A stretch of 64,000 nucleotides of DNA from an uncultured Bacteroidota bacterium (GCA_903853805.1 CAINUN010000055.1:1-64000), one strand, 5' to 3'. Shown: positions 19,068 to 28,464, counted from the first letter of the stretch. The notes: generated from the sequence alone by a model not told the origin. Numbers and translations: made by a program.

Positions 19068-19079
19068 GTTTCAAAGTTA

Positions 19080-20087
19080 ATGAAAGTGGATTTTAATAAT
19101 CATCAATATCGTTCACAAATTATTCCCCAAATAAACGCCGATAACTTCAATGTTATTGCCTTAGAGTTATTTCATTATCAATACCATCATAACAAGGTTT
19201 ACAAAAGTTTTGTGGATGCCCTTCATATTCTTCCTGAAAGTGTAACAACAATTGAGGCAATTCCATTTTTGCCTATTTCTTTTTTCAAAACACATGACGT
19301 CATTTCAGGTGATAAACAACCGAAAGATGCTGCCTTTTTTTTTGAAAGTAGTGGAACAAGCAACACCATCAACAGTAAGCATTTTGTTTTCAATCCTGAT
19401 ATTTATAAAGAAGCTTTTATAAATGGTTTTCATCAGTATTTTGGAAGACCTGAAGACTATATCATTCTTGCATTACTTCCTTCTTACTTAGAAAGGCAAA
19501 ATTCTTCGTTGGTGTATATGATGCAAGCATTGATGAAGCTAAGCGCCCATCCTGCAAACGGTTGTTACCTTAATGAATGGAGTGCATTGGCAGCAACAAT
19601 CAAGGATTTAAAAACGAAAAACAGAAAGGTACTTTTATTGGGTGTTACCTATGCACTCCTCGATTTTGCTGAGGCATTCCCAATGAGTTTAGAAAATGTA
19701 ATCGTAGTAGAAACAGGTGGCATGAAGGGAAGAAAAGAAGAATGGACACGCAATAGGGTGCATGAGTTTTTGATAGAAAAATGGCAGCTACAAAATGTTC
19801 AATCAGAATATGGCATGACTGAGTTATTGTCGCAAGCATATTCTTTCAGACATGGAGTTTTTCATCCAGCTTCTACTATGAAGGTGATGGTGAGAGATAT
19901 CAATGACCCGCTTAGTCATTCATTTGCAGGTTCGGGTTGTCTCAATATTATTGACCTTGCCAACATTGAAAGTTGTGCTTTTATTGCAACTGAAGATGTA
20001 GGCATTGTGCAGAAAGATGGCTGCTTTGAAGTGTTAGGGAGAATGGACCACGCAGCATTGAGGGGTTGTAGCCTAATGACTTTTTAA
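19080..20087 (+). CDS. LuxE-family acyl-protein synthetase / acyltransferase
   Basis: A 335-residue member of the LuxE/PaaK-type adenylate-forming group. The nucleotide loop is FFESSGTSNTINSKH and a conserved SEYGMTELLSQAYS motif lies near residue 240, both family hallmarks. Such proteins activate a fatty acyl or aryl acid with ATP; Bacteroidota copies sit outside lux operons and their substrates are unknown. There are no lux or fatty-acid reductase genes nearby. It is divergent from the lipoprotein gene. Confidence 0.8.
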   Translation: MKVDFNNHQYRSQIIPQINADNFNVIALELFHYQYHHNKVYKSFVDALHILPESVTTIEAIPFLPISFFKTHDVISGDKQPKDAAFFFESSGTSNTINSKHFVFNPDIYKEAFINGFHQYFGRPEDYIILALLPSYLERQNSSLVYMMQALMKLSAHPANGCYLNEWSALAATIKDLKTKNRKVLLLGVTYALLDFAEAFPMSLENVIVVETGGMKGRKEEWTRNRVHEFLIEKWQLQNVQSEYGMTELLSQAYSFRHGVFHPASTMKVMVRDINDPLSHSFAGSGCLNIIDLANIESCAFIATEDVGIVQKDGCFEVLGRMDHAALRGCSLMTF

Positions 20088-20166
20088 AATGCTAGCCACA
20101 TTGAAATCCTAAAATCATTATCCAATAGAATCCAAATATTCAACTCATATAATCAGCCTAAATTCT

Positions 20167-20718
20167 ATGAAACTGCAATCTGAAAGATTAACTCTTAGAG
20201 AAATAACGATAGATGACATTCCATGGATTCATCAACTCAATTCTATACCCGAAGTAGATAGATACAATACCCTTGGATTGCCGAAAAGCATAACAGATAC
20301 GGAAAACATAATCCTGCCCATTATTGAAGACCAAAAGAAAGACCCAAGACCAAGATATGTTTGGTTGATTCAAGATGCGCAGCAAGATTGTATTGGCTTA
20401 ACAGGAATGGTTATGGGCAAACCCAATTATGCATCCGCAGAAATTTGGTATAAAATAATTCCCTCTTATTGGAACAACGGCTTTGCAACTGAATTTGTTG
20501 GTTGTCTTTTATCATTTGCTTTCAACCACTTAAAGTTGCACCGTTTGATAGCAGGTTGTGCAACCCAAAACTTGGCTTCTATCTGCGTTTTAGAAAAGAA
20601 TGGTTTTAGAAAAGAATCGCATCATCGAAAAATATTACCTATTCGAGGTGAATGGGTAGACAATTATGAATATGCTATTTTAGAAGAAGATTATTTTAAA
20701 AGAACAATCAATGACTAG
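20167..20718 (+). CDS. GNAT-family N-acetyltransferase (RimJ/RimL type)
   Basis: 183 residues in the RimJ/RimL style: begins LQSERLTLREI, then a central IWYKIIPSYWNNGFATE acetyl-CoA-binding segment, and ends with NLASICVLEKNGFRKE, the pattern that packs against the pantetheine. It should acetylate a protein N-terminus or a small amine with acetyl-CoA; the target cannot be told. A terminator follows at 20799-20828. Confidence 0.85.
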   Translation: MKLQSERLTLREITIDDIPWIHQLNSIPEVDRYNTLGLPKSITDTENIILPIIEDQKKDPRPRYVWLIQDAQQDCIGLTGMVMGKPNYASAEIWYKIIPSYWNNGFATEFVGCLLSFAFNHLKLHRLIAGCATQNLASICVLEKNGFRKESHHRKILPIRGEWVDNYEYAILEEDYFKRTIND

Positions 20719-20798
20719 GTATAGTTATTGTGTAGGAATTGCCTGTAAATACCTTTACACCTATAAAGTTCATTCTTTATAAATTTTGTTTTGTTAGT

Positions 20799-20828
20799 GC
20801 TCCTGAGTCTTCAGGAGCTTTTTTTTTG
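20799..20828 (+). terminator. Intrinsic terminator after the GNAT gene
   Basis: GCTCCTGA (20799-20806) and TCAGGAGC (20811-20818) form a perfect 8-bp stem with a GTCT loop, followed by a long T-run. Confidence 0.9.
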
Positions 20829-20884
20829 GGGAAGAGGATTAGTATTCTACTCAATTTGGGAAGTTTGTGATATCATTTTTTTAA

Positions 20885-21011
20885 TTACTTAATAACGGAC
20901 GACCTATTATAACAACATGCTCTAAGCTATATTGTTCAATATACATCAGCACGGCGTGCTGATGTAAAATAAGAGATAAAAATTTAATGGGAAAACGTTG
21001 TTATTAAGTAA
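20885..21011. mobile_element. MITE-like element with 12-bp terminal inverted repeats
   Basis: TTACTTAATAAC at 20885-20896 is the exact inverse complement of 21000-21011. The 127-bp interval is non-coding and has a second perfect palindrome in the middle (20943-20952 with 20956-20965, 3-nt loop). Size, terminal repeats and lack of an ORF suggest a miniature inverted-repeat element mobilised by a transposase encoded elsewhere. I could not identify target-site duplications. Confidence 0.5.
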
Positions 21012-21071
21012 CATAGAGCGATAAAAACACAATACCTTTCAACCAATAATAGTTCAAATAAGGTTTATTCA

Positions 21072-21785
21072 CTATGGTTTATGGCATTCCACTCCTTGTA
21101 TGCCATTAGGCGTGCTTGTTGCCTTAGGACTTAGGTATGGAATGCCCAAACCCAATCCGCGGAGGATAAACAACAATCCAAAGAAGGTAATTACGATTGG
21201 AGTCCATCTTCGCAACTTGGTGCTTTTGTGAAAGTTGGTTTTGTTTTTTAAGAGTGTAAACGTCAACAACATGGGCATGGTGCCCAATCCAAAAAAAGCC
21301 ATTAAACTCATAGTATTTAGGGAAGTATTTCCTGTAGAAATGGCGGCAGATAATGCCATATATACCATTCCACAAGGAAGTAGCCCATTAAATATGCCAG
21401 TAAGTAATAAATTACTGATAGTTGCCTTGCCAATAAGTTTACTGAGTTGTTTTTTGATGAAGTCGGTCCAAGGAAGCGCAAAGTGCGTGGCTTTATTAGG
21501 AAAAAGAGAAAATATTCCTACTAAAAAAAGGATGATGCCAGCACACAAGGAAACGTATTGCTGCAGTTGGAAACTAAATAGGTTTTTGAAGTGGAATAAT
21601 AAGAAGCCAAGCATGATGTACACGCTAATTCTTCCTAAATGATAAGCAAGAATACCCAAGATTTTTTGAAAACCCTTTAGGTGTTGAAACGGCATGACTA
21701 ACACAATTGGTCCGCACATGCCCGCGCAATGTAAACTGCCTGTCAGCCCCATAAGAAAAGCAACAGTAAGATTGAAACCATTCAT
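21072..21785 (-). CDS. TauE/SafE-UreH-like membrane protein of the cbb3 oxidase operon
   Basis: A 237-residue integral membrane protein with about six transmembrane helices. The first helix ends in SLHCAGMCGP, a Cys-x3-Cys motif typical of the sulfite exporter/UreH-like proteins encoded at the end of cco operons, where they are thought to help metal or thiol handling during oxidase assembly. It starts at the base next to the fixH stop codon and is clearly in the same operon. Its exact role is inferred from context. Confidence 0.8.
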   Translation of the reverse strand: MNGFNLTVAFLMGLTGSLHCAGMCGPIVLVMPFQHLKGFQKILGILAYHLGRISVYIMLGFLLFHFKNLFSFQLQQYVSLCAGIILFLVGIFSLFPNKATHFALPWTDFIKKQLSKLIGKATISNLLLTGIFNGLLPCGMVYMALSAAISTGNTSLNTMSLMAFFGLGTMPMLLTFTLLKNKTNFHKSTKLRRWTPIVITFFGLLFILRGLGLGIPYLSPKATSTPNGIQGVECHKP

Positions 21786-22229
21786 TTAGTGCGCTAAATT
21801 AAGCGAATCTTGCTCGTAATATTTCTTGCCATCCACTTCCCAAACTACCTTTACTAAGTATGGAGTCGTGTGTAGTTTTTGACGATCAATAGTCATGGAG
21901 TTTTGATTGGTTTTCACATCAAAATTGGCATCCCATTTCGATGTGACAGCAGAGTAAAACTGAATTTTTCCTTTTATTTCTTTGCCATTAAAATCTTCAG
22001 GAAAATCAAGGATCACGGATTTTTCATTAGCATGAATAGTAATAGGCGCACTGAGTTGTGATTGATTTTTACTACCGTCTAATACATCTTGGAATTTGAT
22101 TTCTTTTTGGTAATAATCATCTGATACCAATTGGAAATCTTGATTCATACTTTTGACAACTAACACAATCATTAGTACAACAAAACCAATGTACAACAAT
22201 GCTATTTTGGTCCCCCAGTTAAACTTCAT
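21786..22229 (-). CDS. fixH: FixH/CcoH-family oxidase assembly protein
   Basis: 147 residues with a single N-terminal membrane helix (KIALLYIGFVVLMIVLVV) followed by MNQDFQLVSDDYYQKEI, the conserved FixH signature, and a periplasmic beta domain. FixH/CcoH is needed for stable assembly of cbb3 oxidase. It lies between ccoG and the TauE-like gene with 20 and 0 bases of spacing. Confidence 0.85.
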   Translation of the reverse strand: MKFNWGTKIALLYIGFVVLMIVLVVKSMNQDFQLVSDDYYQKEIKFQDVLDGSKNQSQLSAPITIHANEKSVILDFPEDFNGKEIKGKIQFYSAVTSKWDANFDVKTNQNSMTIDRQKLHTTPYLVKVVWEVDGKKYYEQDSLNLAH

Positions 22230-22249
22230 AATGGAATCTTCATTTACGT

Positions 22250-23659
22250 TTAGTTACCTCCTCCGAAAGGTCCAAGGAAAGTAGTGGTTATTGTAGTAAT
22301 CTTTTTATTGCCATCATAAACACCAATGTCGAGCGATGTTTTACGATGTTGGATAAAACTACGGTCTAAAGTTATAAATAAAGTACCGGAAGCATAGTTT
22401 TCCTTAGGAACATTCAAGCTTGTTTCGCCCATCAATTTTATTTCACCTTCAAAATTCTCAGGCTTCAAGTAAAGAACTTTGTCTTCATAAGTTTTGTTGA
22501 GGAACTTGTAGCTATACACGTTGCTCATCTTGTTATTTGGCTGTTCTTGATAAAGTTGTCCTGGTGTACGTAAAACTGAAATGCCCACTTCGGTTCTAGT
22601 AACAATTAGCCAGGTTTCAACACAAAGCAACAACACCATCACAATTGAATAAGCCCTCATTCTTGGTGTGAAACGAGTAGGTTGTTTGTCTGCAATGTTT
22701 GATTCAGATGCATAGCGAATCAATCCAGGTTCAAAACCAACTGCATTCATCATGTGGTTGCACGCGTCAATACAGGCAGTGCAATTCACACATTCCAATT
22801 GAGTGCCATTGCGAATGTCAATACCTGTTGGGCATACTTTTACACATTGCTCACAATCAATACAATCACCAGCTTTTCGTGTTTCATTCTTTTTAAATTT
22901 AGCTCTCGATTCACCGCGAACATGGTCATAAGCAACGATAATGGTGTTTCGATCAAGCAGTACACCTTGCATTCTGCCATAAGGACAAATAACAGTACAC
23001 ACTTGCTCGCGCAACCATAAATAAACAAAGAAGAAAATAGTAGTGAAAAGCATGATGGCAAACAAACCACCAGTATGCATACTAATGCCGTCGGTAATGA
23101 TGACTTTTAGTTCGTCAATGCCAATAATGTAGGCAAGAAAAGTATTGGCAATAATGAATGAGAGTATCCAAAATACAATCAATTTCAATCCTTTTCGGGC
23201 GATTTTATTACCATTCCAAGGTCCGTTATTCAATAGTTTTTGTTCTGCAGCATCTCCTTCGATAAGAAATTCGATTTTACGAAAAACCATCTCCATAAAA
23301 ATGGTTTGAGGACAAATCCATCCACAGAAGACTCTACCAAATACAACAGTAAACAAAGCCACAAAAACAACAAACAACACCATACCCAAGCCAAAGATGA
23401 AGAAATCTTGTGGCCAAAATATTTGCCCAAAAAGAATGAATTTTCTCTCTAAAACATTTATTAAAAAAAAGGGATGCCCTTTGTATTTCACAAAAGGCAT
23501 CCCAAATAAAATAACTAAATAAAACCAACTTAAAACCGTGCGTGCTTTATAAATTTTGCCGCTTGGTTTGGTTGGATACATCCATATTCTTTTCCCTTCT
23601 TTATCAACGGTCGCAACTTTATCCCTAAAAGTGCGTTGTTGTTTTTGATTCGAATTCAT
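22250..23659 (-). CDS. ccoG: CcoG, 4Fe-4S accessory protein of cbb3 oxidase
   Basis: 469 residues. Several membrane helices in the N-terminal half; GRVFCGWICPQTIFMEMVFRK is the conserved first cysteine motif. A ferredoxin domain carries two 4Fe-4S cysteine clusters (CIDCEQCVKVCP and CVNCTACIDACN). The C-terminal part is a periplasmic Ig-like domain. CcoG reduces Cu(II) to Cu(I) for insertion into the oxidase. Part of the cco operon, 55 bases after ccoP. Confidence 0.9.
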   Translation of the reverse strand: MNSNQKQQRTFRDKVATVDKEGKRIWMYPTKPSGKIYKARTVLSWFYLVILFGMPFVKYKGHPFFLINVLERKFILFGQIFWPQDFFIFGLGMVLFVVFVALFTVVFGRVFCGWICPQTIFMEMVFRKIEFLIEGDAAEQKLLNNGPWNGNKIARKGLKLIVFWILSFIIANTFLAYIIGIDELKVIITDGISMHTGGLFAIMLFTTIFFFVYLWLREQVCTVICPYGRMQGVLLDRNTIIVAYDHVRGESRAKFKKNETRKAGDCIDCEQCVKVCPTGIDIRNGTQLECVNCTACIDACNHMMNAVGFEPGLIRYASESNIADKQPTRFTPRMRAYSIVMVLLLCVETWLIVTRTEVGISVLRTPGQLYQEQPNNKMSNVYSYKFLNKTYEDKVLYLKPENFEGEIKLMGETSLNVPKENYASGTLFITLDRSFIQHRKTSLDIGVYDGNKKITTITTTFLGPFGGGN

Positions 23660-23714
23660 AAATAACCATGCAAAAACGGCATGACGTTAATTTTGATAGG
23701 GCTTTAAGCTTTGA

Positions 23715-24878
23715 TTATTTCTTTTTGGTACTGTCAGCAGCAGGCGCTTTAGTGCTATCAGATTTTGCTCCGGCAGCAGCAGCTTCTACATATAATTCAC
23801 CTTGTTTTTCTTTTGGTTTAGCAGGTGTAGTACCATGCAAAGACTTTACAAAACTGGCAAGTGTTTGAATTTGTTTTGGAGAGAAATCGCCTTTCCAGGA
23901 TTTCATTCCTTTGTCAATGTAGCCATAGGTAATGGTTTTAAAAACATCCTTCAAAGCACCACCGTGAATCCAATAATCATCTGTCAAGTTTGGACCAACA
24001 AGACCACCACCGTCAGGCTGATGACAAGGGGCACAGTTTTTCACAAATAATTCTTTACCAGCAGCGATACCAGCCGCATCTTCCATCTTCACGCTATTCT
24101 CATCAATATTGCCAGCTGTTTTTGCAAGGTAGGCAGCTTTGTCAGCTTCACCTTTTTGCACTTCAATTGTAAATTCATCAGCAGAACTTGGTCCGTTTCC
24201 ACCACCATGATAATAATATAGATAAATAACCCCTGTGAAAATAGTTAAATAGAAACCATATTTCCACCAAGGCGGAAGGCTGTTGTCTAACTCTTTAATT
24301 CCATCGTAATCATGGTCTAATAATAAGTCAGCTTCGCGCTCTATTGGTTTTAAATCATGGAATTTATCCCAGAAAGAAAGACGGCTTTCTTTTGGAGCAG
24401 TGCTGCTTTCAAATTCTGGTCTATTGCTAATAGAATTAATCAAAGTGCGCATGTAGAAAATCATGACAAACACAATTATTAATTCAAGAAAAATGATGGT
24501 AATAAGCATATTGAATTCCGAAGAAAGCATACCACCAGTAACTGGTTCTACTGCTTTTACTGCTTCTTGTCCAAATACTTGTAAAGATGTAAAACTGAGT
24601 GAAAGTAGTAGTATAATAGACTTTACAATATTTCCCATTCTTTCGTTACGAATTTTATCGCGGTAAAGAAATGCGAGATTACGCATTACCATGCCTAAAA
24701 CAGCAATGACTAAAAAGAGAACAACGATAAGAGAACCCAAAGCACAAAGTACCGGGTTGTAATCTGAATTGGCATTTGCAGTTGGTGCTACAGCGCTAGT
24801 TGTATCTGCTGCAAAACTCCCTATAGAGATAAAAGCTAAAGAAACTGCAAGGAATAGTTTTTTATAAATTGATTGCAT
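23715..24878 (-). CDS. ccoP: Cytochrome cbb3 oxidase subunit III, mono-haem type
   Basis: 387 residues. A signal-peptide-like first helix and two further membrane helices precede the PPWWKYGFYLTIFTGVIYL anchor segment typical of CcoP. One c-type haem site, CAPCH (C282, C285, H286), follows, with a GPNLTDDYWIHGG distal segment providing the axial-ligand region. Classical CcoP has two haem motifs; I see only one. The C-terminus is Ala/Lys-rich. It passes electrons to the catalytic subunit. Operon member between ccoQ and ccoG. Confidence 0.85.
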   Translation of the reverse strand: MQSIYKKLFLAVSLAFISIGSFAADTTSAVAPTANANSDYNPVLCALGSLIVVLFLVIAVLGMVMRNLAFLYRDKIRNERMGNIVKSIILLLSLSFTSLQVFGQEAVKAVEPVTGGMLSSEFNMLITIIFLELIIVFVMIFYMRTLINSISNRPEFESSTAPKESRLSFWDKFHDLKPIEREADLLLDHDYDGIKELDNSLPPWWKYGFYLTIFTGVIYLYYYHGGGNGPSSADEFTIEVQKGEADKAAYLAKTAGNIDENSVKMEDAAGIAAGKELFVKNCAPCHQPDGGGLVGPNLTDDYWIHGGALKDVFKTITYGYIDKGMKSWKGDFSPKQIQTLASFVKSLHGTTPAKPKEKQGELYVEAAAAGAKSDSTKAPAADSTKKK

Positions 24879-24905
24879 GACTGAAGTTGTTTTTTATAAG
24901 TTTAC

Positions 24906-25079
24906 TTATTCGATTTCATCGCTTTGTAGCGGAAGATTTTCCATTTTATTGATAAATTTTTTATCAGCCTTAATGACCCAAATGGTTAAGATACTGAAAA
25001 AAGCGAAGAACAGAATGAGGGAAGTGAGCGGGTAAATGCCCACTCCCGTAATTCCTTCCAAATAATTGATAAACTTCAT
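24906..25079 (-). CDS. ccoQ: CcoQ/FixQ small subunit
   Basis: A 57-residue ORF, MKFINYLEGITGVGIYPL followed by one membrane helix (LILFFAFFSILTIWVI) and a charged tail ending SDEIE. Size, single helix and position between ccoNO and ccoP match CcoQ, which stabilises the cbb3 complex. Confidence 0.8.
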   Translation of the reverse strand: MKFINYLEGITGVGIYPLTSLILFFAFFSILTIWVIKADKKFINKMENLPLQSDEIE

Positions 25080-25109
25080 TATGATTTGAAATTGAATGTT
25101 TACAAAAAT

Positions 25110-27269
25110 TTATTTCGAAGCAGTTTTTTGTTCCAATTTGATGTCTTTACCTACTCTTTGTAAATAGGCAATTAAGGCAACAATTTCCTTATTTGGCTCA
25201 GTTTTGATGCCGTCAGCAGCAAGTCTCTCTGCTATTGATTTGGCTTGCATCATCAAATCGTCATTTGCTATTTGGTCATAACCTTGTTGATAAGGAACAC
25301 CCAACGTAATCATTGCACGAATCTTTGCAGCAGTCAATGCAATATTTATGTCTTTTTCAAACAACCAAGGATAGTTAGGCATGATAGAACCTGGAGACAT
25401 ACTAGTTGGTTCATACATATGGTTGTAATGCCAGCTATCTGGATATTTCCCACCAATACGAGCTAAATCTGGACCAGTACGCTTACTTCCCCATTGGAAT
25501 GGGTGGTCGTAAACAAACTCACCAGCTTTTGAATATTCACCATAACGGGCTACTTCACTACGGAATGGACGAACCATTTGACTATGACATACATAGCAAC
25601 CTTCACGAACATATATATCACGACCTTGTAATTCAAGTGGAGTATAAGGCTTCACGCTTGCTATAGTAGGAATGTTTGATTTTACAAGAAATGTTGGAAC
25701 AATTTCTATCAATCCACCAATGGCAACCAATACTAAGCTAAACACTAACATTTGAACAGGGCGACGTTCAATCCAACGATGCCAGTGGTGTTGTCCACCT
25801 TCATGGTCTACATAAATTTTGGTCAATGGTGCAGCTTCTGCAGCTTCATCACCAACAAATGAACCTGCTTTAATAGTTTTTACTAAGTTGTATAACATCA
25901 TCAAGGCACCACCTAAATAAAGTGTTCCACCAATTGCTCTCATTAAATAGAAAGGACGCATTTGAGTAACAGTCTCTAAGAATTGATATTTCAATTGTCC
26001 TTCTGGAGTAAATTCTTTCCAAGCAAGACTTTGCATGAAACCTCCCCAATACATTGGAATTACATAGAAAACAATGCCTAAAGTGCCAATCCAAAAGTGC
26101 CAGTTAGCTATTTTCTGAGAATAAAGATTAGTACGGAACATTTTTGGTATGAGCCAATACAGAACAGCAAAAGTGAGGAAGCCATTCCATCCTAATGCGC
26201 CAACATGAACGTGAGCAATAGTCCAATCTGTATAGTGACTGATTGCGTTTACATTTTTCAATGCAAGCATAGGTCCTTCAAAAGTTGCCATACCATAAGC
26301 TGTTACAGCTACTACCATGAATTTCAACACAACATCTTCACGCACTTTATCCCAAGCACCACGAAGCGTCAAAAGACCATTTAGCATACCTCCCCAAGAT
26401 GGAGCAATGAGCATAACTGAGAAAACGGTACCTAGAGATTGTGCCCAATCAGGAAGTGCAGTGTAAAGAAGGTGGTGAGGACCAGCCCATATGTATAAGA
26501 AAATGAGTGCCCAGAAGTGAATGATTGAAAGGCGGTAAGAATATACCGGACGACCTGAAACCTTAGGAAGAAAGTAGTACATGATACCTAGATAAGGAGT
26601 AGTGAGGAAGAACGCTACAGCATTATGTCCATACCACCATTGAACCAATGCATCTTGAACACCAGCGTACCAAGAATAGGATTTTATCCAAGAAAAAGGG
26701 ATTTCAAATGAGTTAACAATATGGAGCATAGCAACTGTAACAAATGTTGCGATGTAAAACCATACTGCAACGTACAAATGGCGTTCGCGGCGCTTGATGA
26801 TAGTGCCAAACATGTTCCATCCGAACACTACCCAAATGAGGGCAATAAGAATGTCAATTGGCCATTCAAGTTCTGCATATTCCTTACCTGTTGTAATGCC
26901 AGAAACAAGTGTTAAAGCAGCAAGAACAATGATTAACTGCCAGCCCCAAAAATGAATTTTACTGAGTTTATCACTAAACATACGTGCTTTCATGAGGCGT
27001 TGGAGGGAATAATAAACACCCATGAAAATACCGTTTCCAATAAAAGCAAAAATCACAGCATTTGTGTGAAGTGGTCTTAGACGACCGAAAGTAGTGTATT
27101 CTAATCCTAAGTTTAATTGGGGGAATACTAACTGAAATGCAATGATGACACCAACGAGCATACCTACTATGCTCCATAAAATAGTGGCATAAGCGAACAT
27201 TTTTACGATTTTATTATCGTAAAAAAATTTGTCGAGTTGCCCCGAACTTGATTGTGAATTGTTACTCAT
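25110..27269 (-). CDS. ccoNO: Fused cbb3 oxidase subunits I and II (CcoNO)
   Basis: 719 residues. Residues 1 to about 460 are the haem-copper catalytic subunit: 12 or so helices, the first haem ligand H68 in RPLHTNAV, and the copper-site WYGHNAVAFF. From about 530 the protein becomes CcoO, with a single membrane helix (MLVFSLVLVAIGGLIEI) and a c-haem CYVCH (C558, C561, H562), then MVRPFRSEVARYG and the distal Met region near SIMPNYPWL. Fusion of N and O is a Bacteroidota trait. It reduces oxygen to water at low oxygen and pumps protons. It overlaps ccoS by 4 bases. Confidence 0.93.
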   Translation of the reverse strand: MSNNSQSSSGQLDKFFYDNKIVKMFAYATILWSIVGMLVGVIIAFQLVFPQLNLGLEYTTFGRLRPLHTNAVIFAFIGNGIFMGVYYSLQRLMKARMFSDKLSKIHFWGWQLIIVLAALTLVSGITTGKEYAELEWPIDILIALIWVVFGWNMFGTIIKRRERHLYVAVWFYIATFVTVAMLHIVNSFEIPFSWIKSYSWYAGVQDALVQWWYGHNAVAFFLTTPYLGIMYYFLPKVSGRPVYSYRLSIIHFWALIFLYIWAGPHHLLYTALPDWAQSLGTVFSVMLIAPSWGGMLNGLLTLRGAWDKVREDVVLKFMVVAVTAYGMATFEGPMLALKNVNAISHYTDWTIAHVHVGALGWNGFLTFAVLYWLIPKMFRTNLYSQKIANWHFWIGTLGIVFYVIPMYWGGFMQSLAWKEFTPEGQLKYQFLETVTQMRPFYLMRAIGGTLYLGGALMMLYNLVKTIKAGSFVGDEAAEAAPLTKIYVDHEGGQHHWHRWIERRPVQMLVFSLVLVAIGGLIEIVPTFLVKSNIPTIASVKPYTPLELQGRDIYVREGCYVCHSQMVRPFRSEVARYGEYSKAGEFVYDHPFQWGSKRTGPDLARIGGKYPDSWHYNHMYEPTSMSPGSIMPNYPWLFEKDINIALTAAKIRAMITLGVPYQQGYDQIANDDLMMQAKSIAERLAADGIKTEPNKEIVALIAYLQRVGKDIKLEQKTASK

Positions 27270-27448
27270 GAATCTTTCTTTTTTGAGTTACTATTGAAGG
27301 TTAAGATTTTCTCATTATCAAATAAAATGCGAAGTGCAGCGCCTTTTTGGTCTTCATATTGATTGTTGCGAACACTCCAAATGAATGCTATAAGAAAGCA
27401 ACCTGCAACTAGAATGCTAGCAATAATTAACAGATACAAAGCGCTCAT
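27266..27448 (-). CDS. ccoS: CcoS, cbb3 oxidase assembly protein
   Basis: 60 residues: one membrane helix (LYLLIIASILVAGCFLIAFIW) then NNQYEDQKGAALRILFD, the conserved CcoS tail. Needed for cofactor insertion into the oxidase. First gene of this operon and overlaps ccoNO by 4 bases. The copper P-type ATPase gene (ccoI) that often precedes ccoS is not here; the next minus-strand gene upstream is a glycosyltransferase. Confidence 0.85.
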   Translation of the reverse strand: MSALYLLIIASILVAGCFLIAFIWSVRNNQYEDQKGAALRILFDNEKILTFNSNSKKKDS

Positions 27449-27490
27449 TTTTTTGTTAAAATTATGGTCACAAAACTACTTTTCAACTGT

Positions 27491-27508
27491 CAAGTCACAC
27501 ATGACTTG
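27491..27508. promoter_or_regulatory. Palindrome upstream of the cco operon
   Basis: CAAGTCA - CACA - TGACTTG, a perfect 7+7 inverted repeat with a 4-base spacer, 43 bases upstream of the ccoS start. The position suits a transcription-factor operator. Which regulator binds cannot be told from the sequence. Confidence 0.45.
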
Positions 27509-27522
27509 GCTCATAAAAAAAG

Positions 27523-27536
27523 ATGATAAAAATCAT
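27523..27536. promoter_or_regulatory. FNR-like palindrome upstream of the cco operon
   Basis: ATGATAAAAATCAT contains TGAT-N4-ATCA, the core of the FNR/Crp-type box TTGATnnnnATCAA, 75 bases upstream of ccoS. Oxygen control of cbb3 oxidase by FNR-type regulators is well known, so the match is plausible. The outer TT/AA bases differ. Confidence 0.45.
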
Positions 27537-27591
27537 GTTTATTGTACATAATTTAATTTATTAATTGTGTTAGCCTGTAGTTATTGTGAAA

Positions 27592-28365
27592 TTAGTTGTT
27601 TTGTTGCTCGTTATTTTTTTGCATTTGTCTAATTTTTGCATATTTAACAAATGAAGCCATTGATGAGTTTTTACACAAAATAAAACCTTGATATCCATCT
27701 AAAAAACCTAAGCGTATAAAATATTCCCAGAAAAACTGCCATTTAGGTGCAATAAACAACTTTATTATCGAGCATTTTTTACCACGCTCTACGTCGAATT
27801 TTGCACCCATTTCTGAATAGTGTTCAATTTTTTTGAGATGTTGAGAAATTGTTTTCACACTATAATGGTTAAGATTTGCGTTTAATTTTCCTACACTACC
27901 TTTTTCATCAATCAGTTTAATACCTTCATGAACTTTGTCGTTCAACATTGAGGCTTTTTTACGATTCCAAAGTCTAATTTTAGGTTGTGGATACCAACCG
28001 CAATGATAAATCCACCTTCCACAATAATTCGTAAGTATATTTACTGTGTAAGCATCGTGTAGAGGCTTTTTTAAAACGTCTTTTATTTTATTGACAAGCT
28101 TTTCAGAGACTTCTTCATCTGCGTCTATGGAAAGAACCCAATTATTTTTTGCCATTTCTTGAGCAAAGAACTTTTGTTCTCCATAACCTGTAAATTTCCT
28201 TAGAAAGACTCTAGCGCCCATTTTTTCAGCAATTTCTACGGTATTATCCTTAGAAAGGCTGTCAACTACAACAATATCATCTACCAATCCTCGCAAAGAA
28301 TTTAGACATCGAGCAATATTGTCTTCTTCATTATAGGTAATAATACAGGCGCTGAGTTGGAACAT
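27592..28365 (-). CDS. Family 2 glycosyltransferase (LPS core type)
   Basis: 257 residues with the GT-A fold: SACIITYNEEDNIARCL at the N-terminus, VVDSLSKDNTVEIA, and the metal-binding SIDADEEVS. The C-terminal half (KIRLWNRKKASMLNDKVHEGI, then NHYSVKTISQHL) matches WaaE/KdtX-like enzymes that add a hexose to the lipopolysaccharide core at the inner membrane. The donor sugar is unknown. Not in an operon with cco: 143 bases separate them. Confidence 0.85.
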   Translation of the reverse strand: MFQLSACIITYNEEDNIARCLNSLRGLVDDIVVVDSLSKDNTVEIAEKMGARVFLRKFTGYGEQKFFAQEMAKNNWVLSIDADEEVSEKLVNKIKDVLKKPLHDAYTVNILTNYCGRWIYHCGWYPQPKIRLWNRKKASMLNDKVHEGIKLIDEKGSVGKLNANLNHYSVKTISQHLKKIEHYSEMGAKFDVERGKKCSIIKLFIAPKWQFFWEYFIRLGFLDGYQGFILCKNSSMASFVKYAKIRQMQKNNEQQNN

Positions 28366-28464
28366 GAAATTGTGAAACGATTAATTAGGCAAAAATAACC
28401 GAATTATTAAGTGTTTGAATAGCGGTGATATAAGTAACTTTATCTTTATTGTTTTTATGATTAA

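Noticed and set aside
20188-20385. 65-residue minus-strand ORF in the GNAT gene
   Set aside because: Shadow of a gene with clear acetyltransferase motifs.
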